Assembly: GCF_008329945.1 (NCBI RefSeq)
Contig: NZ_CP035807.1
Span: forward strand, 620,001 to 684,000
Length of the DNA: 64,000 nucleotides
Source: Thiospirochaeta perfilievii
GTDB lineage: Bacteria; Spirochaetota; Spirochaetia; DSM-2461
Reading direction: 5' to 3'
Shown here: piece by piece, positions 32,797 to 41,825 of the stretch
Position numbering within the stretch: position 1 is the stretch's first letter
Layout: each line of letters opens with the position of its first letter
Notes under the pieces: model-generated
What the model was told of the DNA's origin: nothing
Database searches by the model: none
Seen by the model: the letters and a program-made list of their open reading frames with translations, nothing else
Position numbers and translations under genes: made by a program

Positions 32797-34089
32797 TTAA
32801 TTATTTAAATATTTATTTATAGACTCAGCTATTGTACTATATATCATATTCCGTCTAACATAATCATTTTCTAATAGAGTAAACCTAAACCCTTTTAAAT
32901 CTGAATAAAACCCGGAAAGTGGAACAACACATATTCCAGTAGAAGCTAAAAGATAGTATACAAACCGCTTATCAGAAGGTACATTTTTAACCTGAGAAGA
33001 AATATACTCTTCAACCTCTTTATTATCTATATCCAGAACTCCATTATCGCAAAGATCCTCAAATATTACTGAGAAGTATAGGGCCCCTCGAGGTTTTATA
33101 CATGTTACGCCCTTAACCTTAGAGAGTATAGAGTGTGCTTCCTCTGCCCTATCTGAAAATATTTTTGAACGACTATCAATATGTCTCTTATATCTTTTAT
33201 CCCCTAAAATCTTAGGTAGAACTAATTGGGGTAGTGTTGTAGAACATACCTCTAACCTTTTGGCACTAATAATAGACTCTATATATTTATTAAACTCTTC
33301 ATCCCTATGTCTATTATATACCTCTATCCAACCACACCTGGATCCTGGCCATGGAACCTCTTTAGATAGGCTTCGCATTGAAATACCAGGAACTTGATTA
33401 ATAACAGAACTTAAAAAGGTCCAGTTAGTATCTGGAAAAGTAACATTTGCATAGGTCTCATCGCATATTATAAAAAGATCATACCTTTTAGCTATATCTA
33501 CAATTTCCATTAATATCTCTTTTGTATAGACCGCACCTGTAGGATTATCTGGATTAATTAACAATATTCCAGCAATTGAGTCATTATATTTAACCTTACT
33601 CTCTAAATCATCTATATCTGGAAACCATTTGTTATGGGGATCAAGATTATAGGTTAGATGGGAATACCCTGAGTGAGCTGCCTCTGCAGATGAGTGGGTT
33701 GAGTATGCTGGAGATGGGCCTAATATTCTAGACTCCCTTTTTAGATAACTATAGACCTTACTAATAGCATCACCTAAACCATTAAAAAATATAATATCAT
33801 CCATGGTGATATCTATACCTTGTCTACTATTAACTTCATCTGCTAAGAAACTTCTAGCCTCTAAGTCTCCTTGGCTATCAGTATATCCATAACTAATACT
33901 CTCCCCTGCAGCCTCTTTTACAATATCCCTTATCCAGGGAGAGATCTCTTCACCCTTTAATATTGGGTCACCAATATTTTCCCAATAAATCTCCTGCCCC
34001 TTAGACTGAATAAATCTAGCTATCTTAACAATCTCCCTAATTTCATAGGTTAATTGTCCCGCTCCTTCATGTAGAATCTCTCTTCTCAT
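32797..34089 (-). CDS. PLP-dependent class I/II aminotransferase
   Basis: A 430-residue fold-type I aminotransferase. INPDNPTGAVYTKE holds the conserved Asn, ICDETYANV the Asp that contacts the pyridine nitrogen, and SLSKEVPWPGSRCGW the Lys that binds pyridoxal phosphate. FINGLGDAIS-like sequence (FFNGLGDAISKVYSYL) replaces the usual TxGA motif. The amino acid used cannot be read from the sequence; it resembles alanine/aromatic-type enzymes. A good ribosome site (AGGAGAAAGAT) precedes the ATG. A terminator and leader peptide frame upstream (34124-34245) suggest control by attenuation. Confidence 0.8.
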   Translation of the reverse strand: MRREILHEGAGQLTYEIREIVKIARFIQSKGQEIYWENIGDPILKGEEISPWIRDIVKEAAGESISYGYTDSQGDLEARSFLADEVNSRQGIDITMDDIIFFNGLGDAISKVYSYLKRESRILGPSPAYSTHSSAEAAHSGYSHLTYNLDPHNKWFPDIDDLESKVKYNDSIAGILLINPDNPTGAVYTKEILMEIVDIAKRYDLFIICDETYANVTFPDTNWTFLSSVINQVPGISMRSLSKEVPWPGSRCGWIEVYNRHRDEEFNKYIESIISAKRLEVCSTTLPQLVLPKILGDKRYKRHIDSRSKIFSDRAEEAHSILSKVKGVTCIKPRGALYFSVIFEDLCDNGVLDIDNKEVEEYISSQVKNVPSDKRFVYYLLASTGICVVPLSGFYSDLKGFRFTLLENDYVRRNMIYSTIAESINKYLNN

Positions 34090-34123
34090 ATCTTTCTCCT
34101 ATTAACAGGTCAGAGGAATATGT

Positions 34124-34157
34124 AAAAAAAAAGCCACAGTCCTCTGACTGTGGCTTT
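34124..34157 (-). terminator. Attenuator-type terminator upstream of the aminotransferase gene
   Basis: GCCACAGTC (34133-34141) pairs with GACTGTGGC (34146-34154), extended by AAA/TTT, and on the minus strand it is followed by nine T. The nearest gene upstream of it on the minus strand is a promoter with a leader frame, not another operon, because the gene at 34344 reads the other way. So it lies in the leader of the aminotransferase transcript and would cut transcription before the gene. Confidence 0.75.
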
Positions 34158-34170
34158 ATTATATAAACAT

Positions 34171-34282
34171 AACAACTCACCACAGAGAATTTATTACTGA
34201 GGCTTTGGCTGAGTTGTTTAATTGTAATGCTTTATAAGTATTCATTGTTAAAACTATATATCCAGATAAGATATATGGTCAA
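34171..34282 (-). promoter_or_regulatory. Promoter and leader stem of the aminotransferase transcript
   Basis: On the minus strand -35 TTGACC (34282-34277) and -10 TATAGT (34258-34253) are 18 bases apart. A 9-base stem follows: AACAACTCA (34218-34210) with TGAGTTGTT (34179-34171). Inside, CTGTGG at the end of the leader frame can instead pair with CCACAG, the 5' arm of the terminator, giving an antiterminator choice. Confidence 0.6.
34177..34245 (-). CDS. Putative 22-residue leader peptide
   Basis: A short frame with ATG at 34245-34243 and TGA at 34179-34177; it begins MNTYKALQLNNS and ends VINSLW. It starts 7 bases after the -10 box TATAGT, so it would be read from a leaderless mRNA. Its stop codon lies in the 3' arm of the leader stem and its final Leu-Trp codons lie in the segment that can pair with the terminator arm, so ribosome position could set the terminator choice. 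No single amino acid is strongly enriched (four Asn, three each of Ala, Ser, Leu), which leaves the sensed signal open. Confidence 0.45.
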   Translation of the reverse strand: MNTYKALQLNNSAKASVINSLW

Positions 34283-34343
34283 CTAATTAGTTGAAAAAAA
34301 TTAATATCTCGAATTAGATTGTAATTTATAATATAATATATTT

Positions 34344-35591
34344 ATGGATAAAAGAATTCTTCTATTAGAAAAAAATGATCTCTTTGGTAGAGCAATAAAA
34401 TACAAGATTGAATCCCAGGATGAGTACCAAGTAATTTGGTATAAAACATATGATAAATTTATAGAAGCTGGCCATGATTATAGAAAGATTCAACTAGGGA
34501 TTATCGATTACAATATACCAGATTCTAATGATGGAAAAATATTAGAGTACTTTCATGAAATTAAAATTCCCCTAGTTTTATTATCAGAAAAGATAACCCA
34601 TGATATACAGGAGAAAATATGGTCTTTAAAGGTTATTGATTATATTCTAACTGGGAATAATAACTCTTTAGACTCTATTGTTGATGTTACAAATAGATTT
34701 TTTAATAACCCTAATATTGGAATATTAGCAGTGGATAACTCTAAGGAGTCTAGACGTCACTTAAAAAAACTACTAAAACTACATCGATATACAATTTATG
34801 AAGCCTCTACAGGAGGTGAAGCTTTAGAAATTCTAAACGATAATTTTGATAAAATTCAGATGGTTATTACAGACTATATGGTTGATGATATAGATGGTTT
34901 ACAATTAACCGAAATTATTAGGGAGCGCTACCCTATGGATAGGTTAGCTATTATAGGTATTTCCGATAGGGGAAATCACACTTTAAAAATCCAATTTATA
35001 AAAAATGGAGCCAACGACTTTCTATCAAAACCATTTATTAGCGAACTATTATACTGTAGAATAACCCAAAACCTTAAAGTTATAGAGTATTTTAAACAGA
35101 TAAAAGAGTTAGCTGTAATAGATCAGTTAACAAAACTTAATAATAGACATTTTTTAAAAGAGACAGGTTCATACCTATTTGAAAATGCAAGACGACACGA
35201 TCTATCCCTTGTAACAGCTATGATAGATATTGATGATTTTAAGTATATTAATGATACCTATGGCCATGATGCAGGAGATATTGTTTTAAAAGAGGTCTCT
35301 TTAGAGTTAAAGTCATCTGTAAGGAAATCGGATCTTGTGATAAGGTTTGGGGGAGAAGAGTTTCTTATTATTGGTAACAACCTTGATCCTAATAGGGCAA
35401 AGGAGTTCTTTGAACACATTCTAAAAAAGATATCAGAGAGAAAAATTTACATTGGAAAACAGAGAATAACAGTAACTGTAAGTATTGGTGTATGTACAAA
35501 GATGAAGGATAGTCTAGAAGAGATTATAGTAAGCGCAGATAAAAAGTTGTATATAGCTAAGTCCAAGGGTAAAGAAAGGGTTTGTTTATAA
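34344..35591 (+). CDS. Response regulator with two receiver domains and a GGDEF diguanylate cyclase domain
   Basis: A 415-residue protein. A first, diverged receiver domain occupies about residues 1-115 (LLLEKNDLFG, GIIDYNIPDSNDG), a second receiver about 127-245 (ILAVDNSKES, VITDYMVDDIDGLQLTEII, then LSKPF), and a GGDEF domain follows from about 260. The GGDEF core is FGGEEFLIIG, an active GGEEF type, with DIDDFKYINDTYGHDAGD upstream, so it should make c-di-GMP from GTP. No Shine-Dalgarno sequence is present; TATAAT (34332-34337) ends 6 bases before the ATG. Its stop overlaps the ATG of the HDOD gene (TAATG), so the pair is probably one unit. Confidence 0.85.
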   Translation: MDKRILLLEKNDLFGRAIKYKIESQDEYQVIWYKTYDKFIEAGHDYRKIQLGIIDYNIPDSNDGKILEYFHEIKIPLVLLSEKITHDIQEKIWSLKVIDYILTGNNNSLDSIVDVTNRFFNNPNIGILAVDNSKESRRHLKKLLKLHRYTIYEASTGGEALEILNDNFDKIQMVITDYMVDDIDGLQLTEIIRERYPMDRLAIIGISDRGNHTLKIQFIKNGANDFLSKPFISELLYCRITQNLKVIEYFKQIKELAVIDQLTKLNNRHFLKETGSYLFENARRHDLSLVTAMIDIDDFKYINDTYGHDAGDIVLKEVSLELKSSVRKSDLVIRFGGEEFLIIGNNLDPNRAKEFFEHILKKISERKIYIGKQRITVTVSIGVCTKMKDSLEEIIVSADKKLYIAKSKGKERVCL

Positions 35592-37093
35592 TGAGAAAAG
35601 TATTTTATAGTAACTTTGATTTAGAGAATATTGAAAATATTGTAAATTCACTAAAAGGGAAAAAGGAATATATATGTACAATCCCATTTTATGATTCAGT
35701 ATCTGAAATTTTAATTTCCAAGGTTGTCTACGAATTATTAAATGAGTCCGGTTTTGAGGATTTTAATCAAGCTATATCAATTATTATTAATGAGTTACTT
35801 AAAAACTCAAATAAGATAAATATAAAAAACATTTTTTTTAAGGAGAGTAATACAAATTTAGAGGATATAGCCAAATCTAAGGAAGCGGACCAGATGTTCT
35901 CCTTTAAAGATTATTACAATAAGTTTATGCTTAATGTATCAGATAGGGATAAGAGTGAGTATATTAAAATTATAATTAATATCGATAAGGACTATTTTAA
36001 TCTATCAATACTTAATAGTGGAACTCTTTTAGATTGGCAACTAGAGGAGATAAATACATCTATTAAATATGCAAATCGATTTAATAATCTTAATGAGATT
36101 TTCCAAGATGATAAGGATATTTCTCAAAATGATAACTTTGGAATAATATTCTCTACCCTTATGTTAAAAAATATTAATATAGACTCTAGAGCTTTAGATA
36201 TAAAAAGACATGATGGATATACAGATACCACATTAACACTGCCTTTAAAAAGGTTAAAGGATGTCCACGGAGATAGGGTAACCGAGGAGATAATAAAGGA
36301 GATATCCGTTTTACCCCAATTCCCAGATAGTATAATGAAACTACAAAAGGAGATAATGGATCCTGAGTGGAACTATGATAGAATAACTGACTATATACTA
36401 TCAGACTCAGCATTGACTGCAGAGATATTAAGGCTGGTTAACTCTCCTGTATATAGACCAAGTAGTAGAATAGATAAGGTCTCAATAGCTGTTAAAAAAA
36501 TTGGAATTAATGGGTTAAAAGCTATCTTATACAATTTTGGTTCTTTTAAAGTTTTAAGCTCAAAATATGATATTGATAAAATAAACCAGTATAAGGAACA
36601 TCTGTTCCAGGTAGCCCTTATATCAAGCTACTTAGCAAATATGGTAGGTTTAGACGAGTTTTCCGAGGATATCTATGTTGCTGCTCTAATGCACGACATA
36701 GGTAAAATAATAGTTAATGCTCTAAACCCTGAATTAGAAGATGGAATTATGAAGCTATCAAAGGATAGAATGATCCCTACAGATGTAATAGACAACCTTT
36801 CCGATGGTTATAACCACTCAATAATTGGATCAAAATTAATTGAGAAATGGAATTTTCCCAAAAAATATATTGAGGCAATTAAACATCACCATACTCCCCT
36901 TAAAGTTGATGATGAGTATAAGATTATTACCTTTTGCGTATACCTGGGGAATCAAATACCCCAAGTACACGGGGAAAAAAGAAAGTTCTCTTCCATTGAA
37001 AATAAGGTTCTTAAGTTCTTTAAAATAAATACTATTCAAGATTTTAATAACCTTTTAACAAAATTAGAAAATAGTGGAATATTTTTTACTTAA
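35591..37093 (+). CDS. HDOD-domain protein with an N-terminal histidine-kinase-like ATPase region
   Basis: About 500 residues. The HDOD domain spans about residues 238-440 (LPQFPDSIMKLQKE, ILRLVNSPVYRPSSRIDKVSIAVKKIGINGLKAILYN, LMHDIGKIIVNAL, HHHTPLK). It keeps the HD pair of HD-type phosphohydrolases. The first 210 residues look like a degraded HATPase: INELLKNSNK resembles the N box and LSILNSGTLLDW a G1-like turn. Start chosen at ATG 35591, overlapping the preceding stop, with AAAGGG upstream. HDOD proteins act in signalling; with the cyclase gene in front it could be an output of c-di-GMP or phosphorylation control. Confidence 0.75.
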   Translation: MRKVFYSNFDLENIENIVNSLKGKKEYICTIPFYDSVSEILISKVVYELLNESGFEDFNQAISIIINELLKNSNKINIKNIFFKESNTNLEDIAKSKEADQMFSFKDYYNKFMLNVSDRDKSEYIKIIINIDKDYFNLSILNSGTLLDWQLEEINTSIKYANRFNNLNEIFQDDKDISQNDNFGIIFSTLMLKNINIDSRALDIKRHDGYTDTTLTLPLKRLKDVHGDRVTEEIIKEISVLPQFPDSIMKLQKEIMDPEWNYDRITDYILSDSALTAEILRLVNSPVYRPSSRIDKVSIAVKKIGINGLKAILYNFGSFKVLSSKYDIDKINQYKEHLFQVALISSYLANMVGLDEFSEDIYVAALMHDIGKIIVNALNPELEDGIMKLSKDRMIPTDVIDNLSDGYNHSIIGSKLIEKWNFPKKYIEAIKHHHTPLKVDDEYKIITFCVYLGNQIPQVHGEKRKFSSIENKVLKFFKINTIQDFNNLLTKLENSGIFFT

Positions 37094-38939
37094 AACTAAT
37101 AGACCGCCTCTCCTTATTGTAGTTAACATATATATCTATAGTATTATCACTTTTTAACTGAAAACGCTTCTCTATTTTATTACCTTTATAACTAAAGTTT
37201 ATGGAGTAGGAACCTGGGTTTAAAATCAACTCTCTTTTATCTACTCCTAACTTATCAAACTTTACTATTTCACCAGACCTATCACCAATAGTATAACTAT
37301 CCTTATCATTTAATTTTATTTTTATTCCAGAGACATTACTCTGAAGAGTTAAAACTCCAGGTTTTGGATATAGTCCAGCTTCTAATTTTAAGTCAGTTTG
37401 GTCATGGCTTATTTTTAAAATATAATCCTTAGCATAATATCCCTTTTGTGAAAATTGAAAATAGTGGACTTGACCGGTTTTAAGACTATTATCTCCTTTT
37501 TTAAATTTTTCAAACTTATTATTAACCCTACGTAAAATAGTAACAGTAGAAGTTATATCCTCTCCTGATATTTGGTCATAAATTTTAAACTGGGGGTGAA
37601 ACGGCAAAGGTTGGGACTCTGTATGAATTAGGGTTATCTTTTTTACCTCTTCTTCCTCGTTAATGGAGTGGACCGTAAAGTTTTTCCAAAATAAATTCCC
37701 ATCTACCATGAGTTTTAACCTATAAAAACCTACAGGAAGATAGATCTTTTCTGTTTCATAAATATTATATACTTCATCAAGACTCTCTTTTGATGGTAAA
37801 AAACTATAATTAGAATTATCTATTAATATTAGCCTACTACCACTCTCTACAAAGAGCTTACTCTTAATAAATATTTCATCTATCTCTTTATAATAATCTT
37901 TTTTTACCTTAAGATCGATATTTACAGCTCCATAACTATTTCTCTGAAACAGTAGATGGTGTACTCCTTTATCCTTAATATAAAATCCTAAAAGTATAAC
38001 AATGCCAGTTAAGATTAAAATAAGTAGAGGCTTTTTACTCTTTTTATTTTCCACTAACTCAACAACTCTACCTATTAAAAGGTTAGAAACAATGTTTTTA
38101 AACTGATCAAGATCACTATTCCTAAAATACTTTTTAATGATACTTATAGGTTTATCTAAGTCTTGATACCTCTTTCCCTGCTTATGATGCATTAAGCCCT
38201 TAATAAGTTTTAATGTAATATTTTTAACACCCTTATTTATCTTATTGACTCTTTTATATTTGCCCTTTTGTATCCTGGCAATACAACTTGGAGATAGCCC
38301 AGAGGGGAAGGGTTTAGTTTTAGTCATCATCTCGTAGAGAATAACACCTAAAGAGTAGATATCCGCTCTTTTATCCACATTTTTAGTATTTTCAAACTGC
38401 TCAGGAGCCATATATGATGGAGTTCCTAGTGTCATTCCTACAGTAGTTAAATCTTCATCAAGGATATCATCAGAAACTGCAATACCAAAATCTACTAACT
38501 TAATATCTCCACTTTTTGAAATTAAAATATTAGCTGGTTTTATATCCCTATGTACAACACCCTTTAGATGGGCGTATCTAAGAGCTTTTGCAACCTCTAA
38601 AACAATATACAACGCGATATCATCGTTAATATACTCTCCACTTTTTATTAAATCTTCAAGAGTTCCCCCATCAACATACTCTTGAACTATATAGTAGGAA
38701 TCTCTCTCTTTAAAATGGTCATAAACATCTACAATATTATCACTTTTAAAGTCCATCATAATTTTAGCTTCCCGAGTGAACCTCTGAATAATTTGATCAT
38801 CATCCTTCAATGTTAATTTTTTAAGTATAACATTTCTATTTAAAGTAGGATGCATTGCCTTATACACAGCACCCATACCACCTGAGGCAATTAACTCTTC
38901 AATCTCATACTTTCCAATTTTAGAAGGGATCTTAGCCAT
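37086..38939 (-). CDS. Serine/threonine protein kinase, PknB type, with extracytoplasmic PEGA-like domain
   Basis: A 617-residue Hanks-type kinase. Kinase domain about residues 10-270: Gly-rich loop ASGGMGAVY (18-25), catalytic Lys about 40, HRDIKPAN with Asp132, DFG at 150-152, and activation segment GTPSYMAPEQF. A membrane segment follows at about 305-322, then an outer domain of nearly 300 residues with beta-rich repeats such as SGIKIKLNDKDSYTIG and LILNPGSYSINFSYKG, similar to PEGA domains that contact the envelope. It overlaps the PPP-type phosphatase gene upstream by 8 bases, so kinase and phosphatase are made together. Confidence 0.9.
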   Translation of the reverse strand: MAKIPSKIGKYEIEELIASGGMGAVYKAMHPTLNRNVILKKLTLKDDDQIIQRFTREAKIMMDFKSDNIVDVYDHFKERDSYYIVQEYVDGGTLEDLIKSGEYINDDIALYIVLEVAKALRYAHLKGVVHRDIKPANILISKSGDIKLVDFGIAVSDDILDEDLTTVGMTLGTPSYMAPEQFENTKNVDKRADIYSLGVILYEMMTKTKPFPSGLSPSCIARIQKGKYKRVNKINKGVKNITLKLIKGLMHHKQGKRYQDLDKPISIIKKYFRNSDLDQFKNIVSNLLIGRVVELVENKKSKKPLLILILTGIVILLGFYIKDKGVHHLLFQRNSYGAVNIDLKVKKDYYKEIDEIFIKSKLFVESGSRLILIDNSNYSFLPSKESLDEVYNIYETEKIYLPVGFYRLKLMVDGNLFWKNFTVHSINEEEEVKKITLIHTESQPLPFHPQFKIYDQISGEDITSTVTILRRVNNKFEKFKKGDNSLKTGQVHYFQFSQKGYYAKDYILKISHDQTDLKLEAGLYPKPGVLTLQSNVSGIKIKLNDKDSYTIGDRSGEIVKFDKLGVDKRELILNPGSYSINFSYKGNKIEKRFQLKSDNTIDIYVNYNKERRSISFK

Positions 38940-39927
38940 CTATATCTCCTATATCATTATTTAAATCTATATCTTTATCAAAGCTAATATGTGCTATTAT
39001 GCATCTATTGGGATTATGGATTTGAACAAGTTTCCCATAGGCTCTAAGCTCATATAACCCATCAATGGTTTGATGTCCTGTAAAATATAGTGCATTATCT
39101 AACATATCCTTATCAATATACTCTTTTAACATATTAAAGACACTACCATCTTCGGATTGATTATCCCGTGTCCAAGTAAGGCCAAATACCACATCAGAGT
39201 TATTATAACAGTTAATTAATTGGTCTAAGGAGTAGAACTTTTTAGGTTCTGCATGGGAAACTATAAAGTTTTTACCAATAGCTATTAAGGGCAGTGATTT
39301 TTCAAAACTGGAGTACTTCCATAAAAAATCCTCCCCTAGAAACTTAGATACCCATTTTTTTACAATCTCACCCTCTAAGGTAAACTTTCCAAAGGGGAAA
39401 TTCCCACCACCATTTTCATTTAATATATTCTCATGGTTTCCCTTTAAAAAGTGTATTTGATCTGGAAATAGTATTTTTAGATTAATTACATACTTCATAA
39501 CACCTAAACTCTCAGCCATCTCTAAATCACTGTTTTCATGGTTTATAAAGTTATTTACCGCCTCACTCTCAATTTTAAACCAACGCTCTTTATGTCTTTT
39601 CTCAGAATGAAACCCGTCCCCAACAAAGACAATTTGTAGTTTAGAGAGTTGCAGTAACTCTAAAACTGATTTATTGTTTATTTTAAAATTTAGTAGTTTT
39701 TGTATAAAGTAGGTTCTTGCATGAAGGTCTGGAACTATTATTGTATCTAGATCTCTATTTAGTTTAATAACCCCTCCTGGCTGGAAATTTGTATCCCTAG
39801 CCCTTATAGAAGGGTCTTCAAAATTGAGAATTTCAATAACTCTGTTTAAACAAAAGATATAATCATCTTTATCTATAACAAAGGAGTCAGAAAAGATCTC
39901 ATCTATATAAAAGTTATTTCTGTACAT
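38932..39927 (-). CDS. PPP-type metallophosphoesterase (candidate protein phosphatase)
   Basis: A 331-residue metallophosphatase. The five-motif calcineurin-like set is visible: VPDLHAR (for GDxHG), VFVGDGF (GDxxDRG, here with DG), LKGNHEN (GNHE), IVSHAEP and TGHQTIDG. These make it PPP-like, although the DRG triplet is altered. It lies directly before, and overlaps, the PknB-type kinase gene, so it may remove the phosphates the kinase adds. No Shine-Dalgarno sequence is present: TATACT ends 6 bases before the ATG, so the mRNA may be leaderless. Substrate identity is inferred from context only. Confidence 0.75.
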   Translation of the reverse strand: MYRNNFYIDEIFSDSFVIDKDDYIFCLNRVIEILNFEDPSIRARDTNFQPGGVIKLNRDLDTIIVPDLHARTYFIQKLLNFKINNKSVLELLQLSKLQIVFVGDGFHSEKRHKERWFKIESEAVNNFINHENSDLEMAESLGVMKYVINLKILFPDQIHFLKGNHENILNENGGGNFPFGKFTLEGEIVKKWVSKFLGEDFLWKYSSFEKSLPLIAIGKNFIVSHAEPKKFYSLDQLINCYNNSDVVFGLTWTRDNQSEDGSVFNMLKEYIDKDMLDNALYFTGHQTIDGLYELRAYGKLVQIHNPNRCIIAHISFDKDIDLNNDIGDIDG

Positions 39928-39992
39928 ATATTTAGTATACAGTATTAATGTAAAAAAGTTATAGTTTTATATAAGACAACAAACTATAACTA

Positions 39993-40020
39993 TAAAAAAA
40001 GACTGCCTATTAAGGCAGTC
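39993..40020 (-). terminator. Terminator after asnB
   Basis: GACTGCCT (40001-40008) pairs with AGGCAGTC (40013-40020) around ATTA, and on the minus strand a run of seven T follows. It lies 24 bases past the asnB stop (40044) and ends that gene. Confidence 0.85.
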
Positions 40021-40043
40021 CCTATTATATAGATAAGTTATTA

Positions 40044-41702
40044 TTAATAACTCTTATCATGAACTGTTTTAACAGATCTACCTGATGGATCAGCCATCTC
40101 TTTTAAAGTCTGGTCCCACTCAAATACAATAGCTGTACTACATGCAATGGACTCTTCAAAAGGTACACAATTAACAGCATCATCCTCTGGAAAAAGTTCA
40201 GCAAATATGGAACGATACATATACTCTTCTTTAGTTCGAGGAGTATTTATAGGGAACTTATACTTTGCTGATGCAAACTGTTCGTCAGTAATTTCACTCT
40301 CTGCTTTATCTTTTAATCCATCAATCCAAGAGTAACCAACACCATCTGAAAATTGCTCTTTTTGTCTCCAAGCAACCTCATTAGGAAGATAATCTTCAAA
40401 GGCCTCTCTTAAAATATACTTCTCCATTCTCTCTTTAGAAGGCATTTTATCCTTAGGATTTTGTCTCATAGCAACATCTAAAAACTCTAAATCTAAAAAT
40501 GGAACCCGACTCTCAATACCCCAAGAAGCCATAGACTTATTACTTCTTAAACAGTCATATTTATATAGTTTCTCTAGTTTTCTTACTGTCTCTTTATGTA
40601 ACTCTTCTGGATTTGGCGCTTTATGGAAGTAGAGATACCCACCAAAGATCTCATCTGCACCCTCACCACTTATTACCATTTTAATACCCATAGATTTAAT
40701 AACTCTAGCCATTAAAAACATTGGAGTACTAGAACGGATAGTTGTTACATCAAAAGTCTCTAAATGATAGATAACATCACGAAGAGCGTCAAACCCTTCC
40801 TGTACTGTAAAGTTTATCTCATGGTGAATTGTCCCAATTTGCTCTGCAACTTTTTTTGCAGCAACTAAGTCTGGAGAGTCATGTAACCCTACTGCAAAAC
40901 TGTGAAGTTGTGGCCACCACGCATCACTTTTATCATCACTCTCTATTCTCTTTGCTGCAAATCTTTTAGCAATAGCAGAAGTAATCGAGGAGTCTAAACC
41001 ACCTGATAAAAGAACTCCATAGGGTACATCACACATTAGTTGTCTATGAACTGCAGCTTCTAATGCACTTTTAATATCTGGAACCGAAGTTAAATTATCT
41101 TTTACATTTTCATAATCAAACCAATCTTTATTGTAATACTTTACAAACTCCCCATCTTTACTTGAGTAGTAGTGTCCAGGAGGGAAATCATTAATTTGTT
41201 TGCAATAACCGGTTAAAGCCTTCATCTCAGAAGCAACAAAGAGAATACCATCCTCATCCCTACCATAGTATAATGGGATAACACCTATAGGATCCCTAGC
41301 TATTAAATAACTATCATCTGTTTGATCGTATAGAGCAAAAGCAAAAATACCATTTAAATCATTTAAAAAGTTTACTCCCTTCTCTCTATATAGGGGAAGA
41401 ATAACCTCGCAGTCTGAGTTTGTAGCAAAATTGTAATTAAGGCTATTTTTTATCTCTCTATGATTATAGATCTCACCATTTACGGCTAAAACCTGATTAT
41501 TATCCGATGAATATAGTGGTTGCGCACCATTTTCTACACCAACAATGGATAATCTTTCATGGACTAAAATAGCTTTCTCGTTAGAGAAAATTCCAGACCA
41601 ATCCGGCCCTCTATGTCTAAGTTTTCTAGACATTTCTAATGCTTGCGCTCTAAGCAAACTTGCATCTTCTCGAGTATTAAATACTCCTACAATTGAACAC
41701 AT
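40044..41702 (-). CDS. asnB: Asparagine synthetase B (glutamine-hydrolysing)
   Basis: A 552-residue enzyme making asparagine from aspartate, ATP and glutamine. Cys2 after the initiator Met (MCSIVGVF) is the glutaminase nucleophile, with HRGPDWSG and NGEIYNH following in the N-terminal Ntn domain. The synthetase domain has the ATP-binding SGGLDSS (residues about 231-237) and ISGEGADEIFGGY. Length fits E. coli AsnB (554). It stands as a single gene between two terminators. Confidence 0.95.
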   Translation of the reverse strand: MCSIVGVFNTREDASLLRAQALEMSRKLRHRGPDWSGIFSNEKAILVHERLSIVGVENGAQPLYSSDNNQVLAVNGEIYNHREIKNSLNYNFATNSDCEVILPLYREKGVNFLNDLNGIFAFALYDQTDDSYLIARDPIGVIPLYYGRDEDGILFVASEMKALTGYCKQINDFPPGHYYSSKDGEFVKYYNKDWFDYENVKDNLTSVPDIKSALEAAVHRQLMCDVPYGVLLSGGLDSSITSAIAKRFAAKRIESDDKSDAWWPQLHSFAVGLHDSPDLVAAKKVAEQIGTIHHEINFTVQEGFDALRDVIYHLETFDVTTIRSSTPMFLMARVIKSMGIKMVISGEGADEIFGGYLYFHKAPNPEELHKETVRKLEKLYKYDCLRSNKSMASWGIESRVPFLDLEFLDVAMRQNPKDKMPSKERMEKYILREAFEDYLPNEVAWRQKEQFSDGVGYSWIDGLKDKAESEITDEQFASAKYKFPINTPRTKEEYMYRSIFAELFPEDDAVNCVPFEESIACSTAIVFEWDQTLKEMADPSGRSVKTVHDKSY

Positions 41703-41773
41703 ACTCTTTAACTACCTTTTTCATATTTAGTTTATTAATGTTGTAAAAAGATAGGATTAATGTCAACGGTTAA

Positions 41774-41803
41774 AACAAAAAAAGCCACCTATAATAGGTA
41801 GCT
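41774..41803 (-). terminator. Terminator after the M29 aminopeptidase gene
   Basis: ACCTA (41787-41791) pairs with TAGGT (41795-41799), extended by AGC/GCT with one mismatch. On the minus strand a T-rich run (TTTTTTTGTTTT) follows. It lies between the aminopeptidase stop (41826) and asnB. Confidence 0.75.
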
Positions 41804-41825
41804 AGTATTGTTAAAATTGGGTTAA

